From Betaproteobacteria bacterium UBA6904 (lineage in GTDB: Bacteria; Pseudomonadota; Gammaproteobacteria; Burkholderiales; SG8-39), in the NCBI GenBank assembly GCA_002451175.1, contig DKBI01000205.1, positions 4,013-10,250 of the forward strand: a DNA stretch of 6,238 nt, written 5' to 3'. The notes beneath the pieces are model-generated. The model had not been told where the DNA came from. It searched no databases and saw nothing but the letters and a program-made list of their open reading frames with translations. The translations under genes were made by a program, and so were the position numbers. Below are positions 1 to 6,238 of the stretch, in pieces (position 1 is the stretch's first letter; each line of letters opens with the position of its first letter).

Positions 1-833
1 TGCATGTCGGCGTGGAAGAAGCCGTCGCGAAACACCTGCGTAAAGAAGATCTCCACGCCGGCCCGCGCCAGCGCCGGGATGTCCACGCCCTGCGCGCGCA
101 GCGCCGCGACCTGCGAGATCGGCGTGCCGCGCATGCGTTCCATCACCATCACGCGCTGCGAGCAGTAGTCCCAGTGCACTTCCGGGACGGCGAGCAGCGG
201 GGAGCGCTCGAAGTTGCGCCGCAGCTGGGACGCATTGGCGGCCTCGCGCAGCAGGTCCAGCTCCTCCTCGAGGTGGCGGGAGAACTCGCCGACGACTTCG
301 CGCGGCTTGAGGCGCCGCCCCTCCAGCCAGATCCGCTCCAGCAGGCCGGCCGCAGTCTCCAGCAGCAGCACGTCGCGTCCGATTGCCGCCTCGACGCCGG
401 GACGCAGCACCTTGACCGCCACCTCGACCCCGCTCAGCAGGGTGCCGAGATGCACCTGGGCGATGGAAGCACTCGCCACGGGCACCTGCTCGAAGTGCGA
501 GAAGACGTCGGCCAGCGACCGCCCCAGCGCGCGCTCGATTTCCGCGACCGCCTCGGCCGACGCGAACGGCGGCACCTGGTCCTGGAGTTTCGCGAGTTCG
601 TCGGCGATGTCCTGCGGCAGCAGATCGCGCCGCGTCGACAGCACCTGTCCGAATTTGACGAAAATCGGACCGAGCGTTTCCAGCGCGCGCCGCAGGCGCG
701 CCGCGGCGGGCTGCGCCGGCTCCTGGCAAAACCAGCCGAGCAGCCGGTTGTGCGCGAGCGGCGGAATGAATTCGTGCAAGCCGAAGCGCAGCGTCACGCC
801 GAGGATGCGCACGAGGCGAAGCAAGCGGAGCAC
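1..833 (-). CDS. ubiB: UbiB, ubiquinone biosynthesis atypical kinase/ATPase (ADCK/ABC1 family), partial at left edge
   Basis: UbiB is a membrane-associated protein-kinase-like ATPase required for ubiquinone biosynthesis. It is thought to help extract or present lipid intermediates to the Ubi enzymes rather than phosphorylate proteins. I translated 277 codons from a GTG at 833-831; the frame stays open to the window edge. Family hallmarks are visible: the K-x-G-Q motif (KFGQ, residues 60-63) followed by STRRDLLP, the ASIAQVH loop (122-128), the VKVLRP strand with its Lys at 141, the [11 protein letters not shown] helix (190-200), the hinge-like VMVMERMRG (228-236), and the start of the catalytic H-A-D-M motif (274-277), cut by the edge. 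The family is usually about 510-550 residues, so roughly half is present, without the metal-binding DFG-like part or the C-terminal membrane helices. The start lies 4 bp after the ubiJ stop, so the two are probably translationally coupled. The edge, not a mutation, truncates it. Confidence 0.96.
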   Translation of the reverse strand, partial: MLRLLRLVRILGVTLRFGLHEFIPPLAHNRLLGWFCQEPAQPAAARLRRALETLGPIFVKFGQVLSTRRDLLPQDIADELAKLQDQVPPFASAEAVAEIERALGRSLADVFSHFEQVPVASASIAQVHLGTLLSGVEVAVKVLRPGVEAAIGRDVLLLETAAGLLERIWLEGRRLKPREVVGEFSRHLEEELDLLREAANASQLRRNFERSPLLAVPEVHWDYCSQRVMVMERMRGTPISQVAALRAQGVDIPALARAGVEIFFTQVFRDGFFHADM

Positions 834-835
834 GG

Positions 836-843
836 TCCTACCT
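836..843 (-). promoter_or_regulatory. Ribosome binding site of ubiB overlapping the ubiJ stop codon
   Basis: Read on the minus strand, the bases are AGGTAGGA, containing the ubiJ stop TAG, followed by CC and then the GTG start of ubiB. The AGGT part sits 6 nt before the GTG, a normal Shine-Dalgarno distance. It supports GTG at 833 as the ubiB start and suggests coupling between termination of ubiJ and initiation of ubiB. Seen by eye only. Confidence 0.55.
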
Positions 844-1419
844 GCCGGCCTGGCGCTCGATGCGCAGCGCAAGCCGCTCGAGCGCATCGCGCAGCGCGGC
901 GACCTCGCGCGCGAACCCGGAGAGCTCCGGACGACGCACGACCCATTGCCGCTCCTCGAAGGCGTAGTCGGCAAGCCCCGCGGTGACGCGGCTTGCCGCC
1001 TCCCGCGGCCACGCCGCAAGCTGCCGCGCCGTACGCACGAGTCGGTGTGCGACCGCATCGCCGACCCACAGGGCGAGATCTTCCTCGACGTCCCAGCGCA
1101 GGTGCCGCACGAGAAACAGGACTTCGGTGGCGAGGCGTGCGTTGCCGGAGACTTCGACCGCGCGCATGAAGTGATCCTCGCCCCGAGCCAGTGCTGGCAG
1201 GACCTCCGGTCCGAGCTGCAGCGTCAGCGCTGCCGGCGCGTCGTCGGCTGCCGGCGCGACCGTGCCGCCCTCCGCGATGCGGAAGCGCATCGCGGGAAAC
1301 GGCCGGGCGCGCAATTCGCAGACCTCCCCGCAAAACGGCGCCAGCCGCTCGCGCGCCCAGTCTTCCGCCTCCAGAAGATGGTTCAGCGCGCCGGCCAGGG
1401 GCGATTCAAACAGGTTCAT
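838..1419 (-). CDS. ubiJ: UbiJ, SCP2-domain ubiquinone biosynthesis accessory factor
   Basis: This encodes 193 residues from an ATG to TAG, close to the roughly 200 residues usual for UbiJ. UbiJ is a non-catalytic member of the soluble Ubi complex; its SCP2 sterol-carrier-like domain binds the hydrophobic ubiquinone intermediates. What is seen: an N-terminal helix with [16 protein letters not shown] (13-28), an SCP2-like sheet region (about 30-105) with [11 protein letters not shown] (90-100), the characteristic [14 protein letters not shown] segment (108-121), and a C-terminal amphipathic, coiled-coil-like helix (about 168-190, [15 protein letters not shown]). The call rests on these motifs plus the immediate downstream ubiB. 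No strong Shine-Dalgarno precedes the ATG (only GGGA 2 nt upstream), which is weak for the first gene after a terminator. It has no signal peptide and is expected to be cytoplasmic. Confidence 0.92.
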   Translation of the reverse strand: MNLFESPLAGALNHLLEAEDWARERLAPFCGEVCELRARPFPAMRFRIAEGGTVAPAADDAPAALTLQLGPEVLPALARGEDHFMRAVEVSGNARLATEVLFLVRHLRWDVEEDLALWVGDAVAHRLVRTARQLAAWPREAASRVTAGLADYAFEERQWVVRRPELSGFAREVAALRDALERLALRIERQAGR

Positions 1420-1427
1420 GGTCCCGC

Positions 1428-1456
1428 ACTATCGGGCGAAAGGCGGGCGCGCGCAA
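1428..1456 (-). promoter_or_regulatory. Weak candidate promoter for ubiJ-ubiB
   Basis: Downstream of the terminator and upstream of ubiJ, the minus strand has TTGCGC (1456-1451) and GATAGT (1433-1428) separated by exactly 17 bp. These match a sigma-70 -35/-10 pair at 3 of 6 and 4 of 6 positions. Only 8 nt separate the -10-like box from the ubiJ ATG, so a transcript from here would be almost leaderless. Some promoter is expected if the terminator works, but this one is weak and could be chance in GC-rich DNA. Its position is odd enough that the true promoter may lie inside the Tim44-like gene. Confidence 0.22.
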
Positions 1457-1474
1457 GGCACGCCCACCCTGCAG

Positions 1475-1503
1475 AAACGCAAAGGCCACCGTCTCGGTGG
1501 CCT
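1475..1503 (-). terminator. Rho-independent terminator after the Tim44-like gene
   Basis: On the minus strand the sequence forms a perfect 8-bp stem, AGGCCACC / GGTGGCCT, with a 5-nt GAGAC loop (stem arms 1503-1496 and 1490-1483). It is followed by the T-rich run TTGCGTTTCT. The stem begins about 21 nt past the stop codon of the Tim44-like gene. The other strand has no T-tract after the stem, so it should work only for leftward transcription. The interrupted T-tract suggests incomplete efficiency, so read-through into ubiJ is possible. It separates the ubiE-containing unit from ubiJ-ubiB. Confidence 0.8.
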
Positions 1504-1524
1504 GGGTCGGTGCGCAGCCGCGCT

Positions 1525-2430
1525 TCAGTGCATCTGCTGGATGCCCGCGAGCAGCCAGCCACTCGAGCCGTCCACCGGCTTGCAAAGATTCCACACCTCC
1601 TGGAACCCCTCGGGGGTCGAGCCCGGCGTCTCGCGGATCTGCCCGGAGAAGCGCACGCTCGCCCAGTGCCGCTCGCCTTCCGTCGTCACCTCCAGCAGGT
1701 CCGCGTTCAGCGACACCACGTCGGTCTGCTGCGTGCCGTGGCGCCCCTCCAGGTCGCGCTGCAGTTCGGCGAAGAGCTCCGCGCTGCAGAATTCGCGGAG
1801 CGATTCCCGATCGCCGGCATCGTTCGCCGCCTGAAGCTTCATGAAGTTCAGCTTGGCTGCGCGCAGAAAGCCGGCGACGTCGAATCCTGCCGGAACGGCG
1901 GGGGCCGCGGCAGGGACCATCTGCGCGTCGAAACCGCTTGCCTGCGAGGGCGGCGGCGCGGCCACGGTTTCCTGGCCGAGCGGCGCGTACTGGCCGGACG
2001 CCGAGGGCCCGGCCGACGCGTAATGCATCGGCTGCGCCGCCGTCTGCCGTCGCTGCGCGAGCATGCGGAACAGCGCAACGCACGCAAAGACCGCGGCTGC
2101 GATCAGCAACCAGCTCATCAACATGCTGCCCAGACCGCTTGACCCCATCAACGCGCCAAGCAGGCCGCCAATCGCCAGACCGCCGAGCAACGGCGCCCAG
2201 CGGCTGAGGCCGCTCGCGGGTTGCGCGCCGGCGGCGGGCGCTGCGCCCGGCTGCGCCGCCGGTTGTGCCTGCTGGCCCGGCCGCGCGGGGGTCGCTGCCG
2301 GCGGGGGCGGCGTGATGCTGCGCTGCGTCCCCATCGAGCGCGCGCCGCCGAGACGCCTTGCCTCCGCGTCCGGAAGAGCAAGCGCCATCGCCAGCACGGT
2401 CAGTATCGCGGTCAGAACGAACTTTTGCAT
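1525..2430 (-). CDS. Tim44-like domain membrane protein inside the ubiquinone gene cluster
   Basis: This encodes 301 residues, ATG to TGA, with a clear ribosome binding site. In order: a Sec-type signal peptide (1-24, basic N-terminus, hydrophobic core, cleavage likely after ADAEA... at A24), then RRLGGARSMG (25-34), typical of bacterial Tim44-like proteins. A Pro/Ala/Gln-rich low-complexity linker follows (about 40-72), then a glycine-rich hydrophobic segment (80-97, GG-x3-GG-x3-G pattern) and a second hydrophobic segment (about 101-121). After another low-complexity stretch (about 130-180) comes a C-terminal Tim44-like domain (about 184-298), beginning FDVAGFLRAAKLNFMKLQ and containing ELFAELQRDL and VWNLCKPVDGSSGWLLAGI. 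In mitochondria, Tim44 tethers the import motor to the membrane. The bacterial homologues have no firm function; the fold resembles NTF2-like ligand- or partner-binding domains. It lies between ubiE and ubiJ, so a supporting role in ubiquinone assembly at the membrane is an inference only. A terminator follows. Confidence 0.88.
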   Translation of the reverse strand: MQKFVLTAILTVLAMALALPDAEARRLGGARSMGTQRSITPPPPAATPARPGQQAQPAAQPGAAPAAGAQPASGLSRWAPLLGGLAIGGLLGALMGSSGLGSMLMSWLLIAAAVFACVALFRMLAQRRQTAAQPMHYASAGPSASGQYAPLGQETVAAPPPSQASGFDAQMVPAAAPAVPAGFDVAGFLRAAKLNFMKLQAANDAGDRESLREFCSAELFAELQRDLEGRHGTQQTDVVSLNADLLEVTTEGERHWASVRFSGQIRETPGSTPEGFQEVWNLCKPVDGSSGWLLAGIQQMH

Positions 2431-2438
2431 TCCAGGAT

Positions 2439-2443
2439 TCCTC
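2439..2443 (-). promoter_or_regulatory. Strong ribosome binding site of the Tim44-like gene
   Basis: The minus strand reads GAGGA, 8 nt upstream of the ATG at 2430. This is the best Shine-Dalgarno match in the window. It lies in the 30-bp gap after the ubiE stop and fixes the chosen start, which also gives a complete signal peptide. Confidence 0.7.
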
Positions 2444-2460
2444 GGTTGAAGTGCGCGATG

Positions 2461-3186
2461 CTACCCTAGTTTCCAGCCGCGATGCAGGGCGACCACGCCG
2501 GCGGCGAGGTTGAAATACTCGACGCCGCCGAGACCCGCCCCCTCCATCATCGCCGCCAGCTCGCGCTGGTCCGGGTGCATGCGGATCGATTCCGCCAGAT
2601 AGCGGTAGGCCGCGGCGTCGCCGGCGATGCGCGCCCCCAGCTGCGGCAGCACCTCGAAGGAATACCACGCGTACGGCTTTTCGAGCGCCTTCCAGACGCG
2701 CGAGAACTCGAGCACGAGCAGCCGCCCCCCGGGCTTGAGCACACGCGTCATCTCGGCGAGCGCACGGTCCTTGTGCGTCATGTTGCGCAGACCGAATCCC
2801 ACCGTCACGCAATCGAAGTGCGCATCCGGCAGGGGCAGATGTTCGGCGTCGCACTGGATCGCGGGCGCCAGCTGGCCCGCGTCCAGCGTGCGATCCCTGC
2901 CGCGCTCCAGCATGCGGTAGTTGATGTCCGTCATGCAGACATCCGCGCCGCGGGCGCGCAGCGCCCGCGCCAGATCGCCGCTGCCGGAGGCGATGTCCAG
3001 AATCCGCTCGCCCGGCCGCACGCGCGCGACGCCGACCGCAAACGCCTTCCACAGCCGATGCAGCCCGAGCGACATGACGTCGTTCATCACGTCGTAGCGG
3101 TCGGCGACCGCGTCGAACACGCGGCCGACGCGCGCGGCCTTCTCGCGCTCGGCAACGCGCTCGAAGCCGAAGTGCGTCTGACTCAT
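2461..3186 (-). CDS. ubiE: UbiE, ubiquinone/menaquinone biosynthesis C-methyltransferase
   Basis: This encodes 241 residues, ATG to TAG, the usual length for proteobacterial UbiE. The enzyme is a class I SAM-dependent methyltransferase that C-methylates the benzoquinol ring in ubiquinone synthesis (and demethylmenaquinol where menaquinone is made). Seen: the N-terminal THFGFERV, the first UbiE/COQ5 signature [17 protein letters not shown] (31-47), the SAM-binding glycine motif [11 protein letters not shown] (62-72), the acidic end of strand 2 (D87), [11 protein letters not shown] (111-121), [10 protein letters not shown] (131-140), and the second signature [15 protein letters not shown] (148-162). 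C-terminal [14 protein letters not shown] (194-207) and [15 protein letters not shown] (223-237) are typical. Motif I reads ASGSGD where the family most often has AGGTGD, a mild variant. The start sits 28 bp after the PilZ-like gene; the nearest Shine-Dalgarno-like GAAGG is 12 nt upstream, rather far. The gene probably shares a transcript with its neighbours. Confidence 0.97.
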   Translation of the reverse strand: MSQTHFGFERVAEREKAARVGRVFDAVADRYDVMNDVMSLGLHRLWKAFAVGVARVRPGERILDIASGSGDLARALRARGADVCMTDINYRMLERGRDRTLDAGQLAPAIQCDAEHLPLPDAHFDCVTVGFGLRNMTHKDRALAEMTRVLKPGGRLLVLEFSRVWKALEKPYAWYSFEVLPQLGARIAGDAAAYRYLAESIRMHPDQRELAAMMEGAGLGGVEYFNLAAGVVALHRGWKLG

Positions 3187-3214
3187 GCGCGCGCCAAACC
3201 TTCGGCCATGGGAC

Positions 3215-4816
3215 TCAGGTCACGACCTCGTAGGCAGCGCGCTCGTAGTCGGTGCCCCGCTCGAGGAGGTCGAGCAGGCGAATGCGCACGGGGGCATCGA
3301 CGTAGACTTCCACCACGCGCTTCGGCTTGTACCAGCCGGTGGGCAGCACCAGCGTCGGCGGCGAATCTTCCGTCTGCGTCAGCGTCAGGGCCTGCACGTA
3401 CTTCTCGTTGGCGACATTGAGCCCGGCCGGCCGCACGGCGACCGCCGCGGGCAGCCCCGGCAGCAGCCGAACGCCGGAAACGATGTCGCCCTTCTGCGTC
3501 TGCAGGATCCAGCGCATCTGGCCGAGGAGGAATTGCTGCGCGCCCTCGCGCCGGATGAGGATCAGCTGGCCGCTGGAATGCCGCTTGCCTTCGCTGCCGG
3601 CGGTGCGCGCGATCTTCAATCCGGTCGCGCTCTCGTCGCGGAGCTCCCAGCGTTCGAGCTGATAGCCGCGCGCGTGTCCGAAATCGCCTTCCCGCGTGCT
3701 CAGCCGCCCGAACGTCGCAAGTTCTTCGCGCTCCCGTTTGGTCAGCTCCGTGGGCACGCCCGGCTGTTTGAAGGTCTTCCCGGAGACGTGATAGTGGATC
3801 GCCGGGAGGTCATTGCCCGCCAGCGCGACGCCGCTCGCGGGCCGCCGCGGCGCGCCCCGCGGCCGCTGCGGCTGGCACCACTGGCGGTAGACGAAGACGA
3901 GCAGCTGCTCGCACATCGGCTGTACGCAGTCCTCGCCGAGCGCCAGCTTGACCGGCGACTCCCCCTTGCGCAGGAGGCCGATCCGGTTGCGCAGCGTCGC
4001 CGCCAGTGCGCGCGTGTCCAGGTAGCGAGGCGTGCTCGCCGGCGCACCGCTGCGCGTCGGGCACGCATCGCTCGCCAGGTCGGCGACCAGCGGCGGCAGC
4101 TCGTCGGCCGCCGGGCGCTGTGCGCCGATCTCCACCTTGACGGCCCAGCGCTCGAGCAGGTGCGCGAGGTACGTGAGCTGTCTCTGGCTGAGCTCGTTGG
4201 GGCTCGCCATGCTCATCAGGACGCCCCGCAGGTAGGCAATCCGCGGCGAAGCCTCGAGCACGTCGCGGTTCATCGTGTCCGGGACGACCTGGTCGGTGAC
4301 CTTGAGTTCCTCGGCCCTGGCGTAGATCAGGTGCAGCGTGCGCCACTCGCCCTGCGCCACGAGGCGGCAGGCGCGATAGTGGTGGAACATCTTCAGTCCG
4401 GCACAGACGAGCGCCCGCTGGCAGACGCGAGCCGCCTCGGCGCGCATGCCGGGCTCGTCGGCGACCACGGCCGCAAGGCAGCGCAGATAGCCGATGCGCA
4501 GCTGCTCCCAAAGGGCGATCGTCGCGTCGAACACCGCCGAATCCGCCTCGCCCATCGGCAGCGCTCGATTGGTGAAGCGTTTGGCCTGCTCGATCTGCAC
4601 GAAGTGCACGGCCTCGCGCAGCACTTCGAGCGCCCCCAGCCGCGCATTGGCGCGCGTCATGCAGCGATTGAACAGTTCGAGCTGCTCCAGCAGCTGCTGC
4701 TGTGCGCCGGCGACGTTGGCCAGGGGAACGCTGGACACCCAGGCCTTGGCCGTCGCCGCGTCCACGAACTTGGGGACCGCGTCCGGCGTCAGGCTGGGCA
4801 GATTGAATTCGTTCAC
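3215..4816 (-). CDS. PilZ-like domain protein, probable c-di-GMP-binding regulator (533 aa)
   Basis: This encodes 533 residues from GTG (4816-4814) to TGA. An in-frame TGA lies only seven codons upstream with no better start between, and a GGGA sits 6 nt before the GTG. The N-terminal 300 residues look mostly helical with no membrane segment or signal peptide, and match no family I can name with certainty. The C-terminal part carries a PilZ-like pattern: R-x3-R at R371-R375 (RLSTR), then D-x-S-x2-G at 394-399 (DESATG). A barrel-like stretch follows (about 400-452) with [19 protein letters not shown] and VSGVRLLPG, as in PilZ domains. Those motifs contact c-di-GMP in known PilZ proteins, so c-di-GMP binding is a reasonable inference. 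Similar long betaproteobacterial proteins are annotated as c-di-GMP-binding proteins, but I know no assigned process. A basic linker (about 317-327) separates the halves. The C-terminus (about 460-533) has further strands. Confidence 0.8.
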   Translation of the reverse strand: MNEFNLPSLTPDAVPKFVDAATAKAWVSSVPLANVAGAQQQLLEQLELFNRCMTRANARLGALEVLREAVHFVQIEQAKRFTNRALPMGEADSAVFDATIALWEQLRIGYLRCLAAVVADEPGMRAEAARVCQRALVCAGLKMFHHYRACRLVAQGEWRTLHLIYARAEELKVTDQVVPDTMNRDVLEASPRIAYLRGVLMSMASPNELSQRQLTYLAHLLERWAVKVEIGAQRPAADELPPLVADLASDACPTRSGAPASTPRYLDTRALAATLRNRIGLLRKGESPVKLALGEDCVQPMCEQLLVFVYRQWCQPQRPRGAPRRPASGVALAGNDLPAIHYHVSGKTFKQPGVPTELTKREREELATFGRLSTREGDFGHARGYQLERWELRDESATGLKIARTAGSEGKRHSSGQLILIRREGAQQFLLGQMRWILQTQKGDIVSGVRLLPGLPAAVAVRPAGLNVANEKYVQALTLTQTEDSPPTLVLPTGWYKPKRVVEVYVDAPVRIRLLDLLERGTDYERAAYEVVT

Positions 4817-4836
4817 GTCACGTCCCGTGCGTCAGC

Positions 4837-6238
4837 TCAGAGCAGCACGCGCTCGATGCCGCCGCGGTTGACCCGCTCCACGAAGCGGGGCAGCCAGTCC
4901 GTGCCGAGCAGGGCGCGCGCCATTTCCACCACAATATAATCGGCCTCGGCGCCGGTGTCATCCGAGAAACGCGCCAGTCCCTGCAGGCACGAAGGGCACG
5001 ACGTCAAAATCTTTACCTCGCCCGCGTGTCCGGCGGCGCGCAGCCCCGCGATGTTGCCTCGCAGCTCCTCTTCCTTGCGGTAGCGCACCTGGGTCGAGAC
5101 ATCGGGACGCGTCACGGCGAGCGTCCCGGACTCGCCGCAGCAGCGGCCGGCGAGCGCCACGCCGTCGCCCAGCAGCCCGTTCACCACATCGAGGGGACTT
5201 TGCGTCTTCATCGGCGTATGGCAGGGGTCGTGATACAGGTAGCGCGCACCCGCCAGCCCCTTCACGCGAACGCCTTTCTCGAGCAGATATTCGTGGATGT
5301 CGAGGAGGCGGGACCCCGGAAAGATCTGGCTGAACTCGTAGTGCTCCAGCTGGTCGAGACAGGTGCCGCAGGACACGACGACGGTGCGGATGTCGAGATA
5401 GTTCAGCGTCGTGGCCAGCCGGTGCAGGAGCACCCGGTTCGCCGTGATGATGCGCTCGCCCTTCTCCGCTTCGCCCGCGGCGTTCTGCGGATAGCCGCAG
5501 CACAGGTATCCCGGAGGCAGCACGCATTGGACGCCGACGTCATACAGCAATGCCTGCACGGCGAGCCCGACCTGCGAGAACAGGCGCTCCGATCCGCACC
5601 CCGGGAAGTAGAACACGGCCTCCGCGTCCTCCCCGCCCTTCGCCGGATCGCGGACGATCGGCACGATGCGCGGATCCTCGATGTCGAGCAGCGCGCGCGC
5701 GGAACGCTTGGGAAGCCCGCCGGGCATCGGCTTGTTGACGAAATGCATGGCCTGGGCGAGGACGCCCGGCCGGCCCGTCGTTGCCGGCGGGCGCGTCGTC
5801 TGCGCGCCAGCGAACCCGAGCGCACGCGCCGCGCGATGCGCCGCGCGCTGTGCCCGGTACCCCCAGTCGACGAAGACCTTGCGCGCCAGCCCGACCATGC
5901 GGGCGTCCTGCGCGCTGAGCAGCAGCATCGCCGCCCGCGTGCCGGGATCGAAGCGCCGCCGCCCCGCGCGGCGCAGCAGGTTGCGCATCGCAATCGTCAC
6001 GTCGCCGAAATCGATGTCCACCGGGCACGGCGTCGCGCACTGGTGGCAGACCGTGCAGTGGTCCGCGACGTCGCCGAACGCGTCGTAATGCGCCAGCCCG
6101 ACGCCGCGTCGCGTCTGTTCCTCGTACAGGATGGCCTCGATGAGCAGCGAGGCGGCGAGGATCTTGTTGCGCGGGGAGTACAGCAGGTTGGCCCGCGGAA
6201 CGTGCGTCGCGCATGCCGGCTTGCACTTGCCGCAGCGC
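4837..6238 (-). CDS. FAD/Fe-S oxidoreductase of DUF3683 type, C-terminal Fe-S and CCG part (partial at right edge)
   Basis: The frame is open from the right edge to TGA at 4839-4837, giving 466 residues. A GTG at 6021 could be mistaken for the start, but Cys motifs continue upstream of it, so the true start is outside the window. Residues counted from the edge: C2, C5, C9 (C-x2-C-x3-C, probably lacking only a first Cys beyond the edge) and C61-x2-C64-x2-C67-x3-C71-P, two [4Fe-4S] clusters of ferredoxin type. Two CCG domains follow: C214, CC246-247, C290-x2-C293, and C339, CC366-367, C414-x2-C417, as in heterodisulfide reductase subunit B and glycolate oxidase GlpC/GlcF-like proteins. The sequence between (KPACATHVPRANLLYSPRNK) matches my memory of the very large betaproteobacterial DUF3683 proteins of about 1,300 residues, whose N-terminal half is an FAD-linked oxidase. 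It probably oxidises a hydroxyacid and passes electrons toward quinone; the substrate is unknown. Confidence 0.88.
   Translation of the reverse strand, partial: RCGKCKPACATHVPRANLLYSPRNKILAASLLIEAILYEEQTRRGVGLAHYDAFGDVADHCTVCHQCATPCPVDIDFGDVTIAMRNLLRRAGRRRFDPGTRAAMLLLSAQDARMVGLARKVFVDWGYRAQRAAHRAARALGFAGAQTTRPPATTGRPGVLAQAMHFVNKPMPGGLPKRSARALLDIEDPRIVPIVRDPAKGGEDAEAVFYFPGCGSERLFSQVGLAVQALLYDVGVQCVLPPGYLCCGYPQNAAGEAEKGERIITANRVLLHRLATTLNYLDIRTVVVSCGTCLDQLEHYEFSQIFPGSRLLDIHEYLLEKGVRVKGLAGARYLYHDPCHTPMKTQSPLDVVNGLLGDGVALAGRCCGESGTLAVTRPDVSTQVRYRKEEELRGNIAGLRAAGHAGEVKILTSCPSCLQGLARFSDDTGAEADYIVVEMARALLGTDWLPRFVERVNRGGIERVLL

Noticed and set aside
214..2142. Long plus-strand open frame (642 codons) opposite ubiB, ubiJ and the Tim44-like gene
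   Set aside because: It is the antisense of recognised genes in GC-rich DNA, where stop codons are rare. Its translation is Arg/Ser/Ala-rich with no domain, and it crosses three genes and a terminator.
2215..2310. Pro/Ala/Gln-rich low-complexity stretch as a possible DNA repeat
   Set aside because: No exact tandem unit is present at DNA level. It is explained by the flexible linker of the Tim44-like protein.
2434..2442. Near-palindrome AGGATTCCT around the ribosome binding site of the Tim44-like gene
   Set aside because: Only one base lies between the 4-bp arms, so it cannot form a hairpin, and it is too short to call an operator.
1406..3052. Minus-strand open frame of 548 codons spanning ubiE and the Tim44-like gene
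   Set aside because: It is an out-of-frame shadow of two well-supported genes and covers the terminator; its translation is low-complexity Arg/Gly/Ala.
3185..4939. Long plus-strand open frame (584 codons) opposite the PilZ-like gene
   Set aside because: The product is Arg/Ala/Leu-rich with no recognisable motif and mirrors the codon structure of the minus-strand gene, which has domain support and sensible flanking gaps.
4935..4940. Perfect TATAAT on the plus strand in an AT-rich patch
   Set aside because: It lies inside the oxidoreductase gene, where the codons read GAT-TAT-ATT. No -35 box sits 16-18 bp upstream (GGCGCG there), and no plus-strand gene follows.
6019..6021. GTG as the start of a 394-residue Fe-S protein
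   Set aside because: The frame is open further upstream to the window edge and encodes two conserved Cys clusters there, one of which ends right before this GTG (C-P-V). The GTG is therefore an internal Val codon.

Overview
The window is a compact, GC-rich stretch of bacterial chromosome. Every recognisable gene lies on the minus strand, so transcription runs from high to low coordinates. Codon use is strongly G/C at third positions throughout. The protein sequences, above all the UbiE sequence and the order ubiE - Tim44-like gene - ubiJ - ubiB, point to a betaproteobacterium (Burkholderiales or Rhodocyclales type). The genus cannot be fixed from the sequence alone. No insertion sequences, tRNA or rRNA genes, CRISPR arrays or compositional islands are visible, so this looks like conserved core genome rather than an accessory island.

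In transcription order (right to left) the layout is as follows. (1) 6238-4837 is the C-terminal part of a large FAD/Fe-S oxidoreductase (DUF3683 type), with two ferredoxin-like Cys clusters and two CCG domains. (2) After 20 bp, 4816-3215 is a 533-residue protein with a PilZ-like c-di-GMP-binding segment, starting at GTG. (3) After 28 bp, 3186-2461 is ubiE, the ubiquinone/menaquinone C-methyltransferase. (4) After 30 bp, 2430-1525 is a secreted or membrane Tim44-like domain protein with a strong ribosome binding site. (5) A clear Rho-independent terminator lies at about 1475-1503. (6) 1419-838 is ubiJ, the SCP2-domain ubiquinone biosynthesis accessory factor. (7) After 4 bp, 833-1 is the first half of ubiB, an atypical kinase/ATPase, starting at GTG and running off the left edge.

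Taken together, this is a ubiquinone biosynthesis locus. UbiE performs a ring methylation, UbiJ is the lipid-binding scaffold of the Ubi complex, and UbiB is the ATPase thought to help extract or deliver the lipid intermediates. The Tim44-like protein sits inside this set with no assigned role. Upstream are a probable quinone-linked or hydroxyacid-type dehydrogenase and a possible c-di-GMP receptor, close enough to share a transcript with ubiE. The terminator splits the locus into an upstream unit (oxidoreductase, PilZ-like, ubiE, Tim44-like) and a downstream unit (ubiJ-ubiB), which then needs its own promoter or read-through. No intergenic gap exceeds about 105 bp. I found no convincing wholly novel system. 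The items most worth following are the Tim44-like protein inside the Ubi cluster and the PilZ-like gene beside ubiE.
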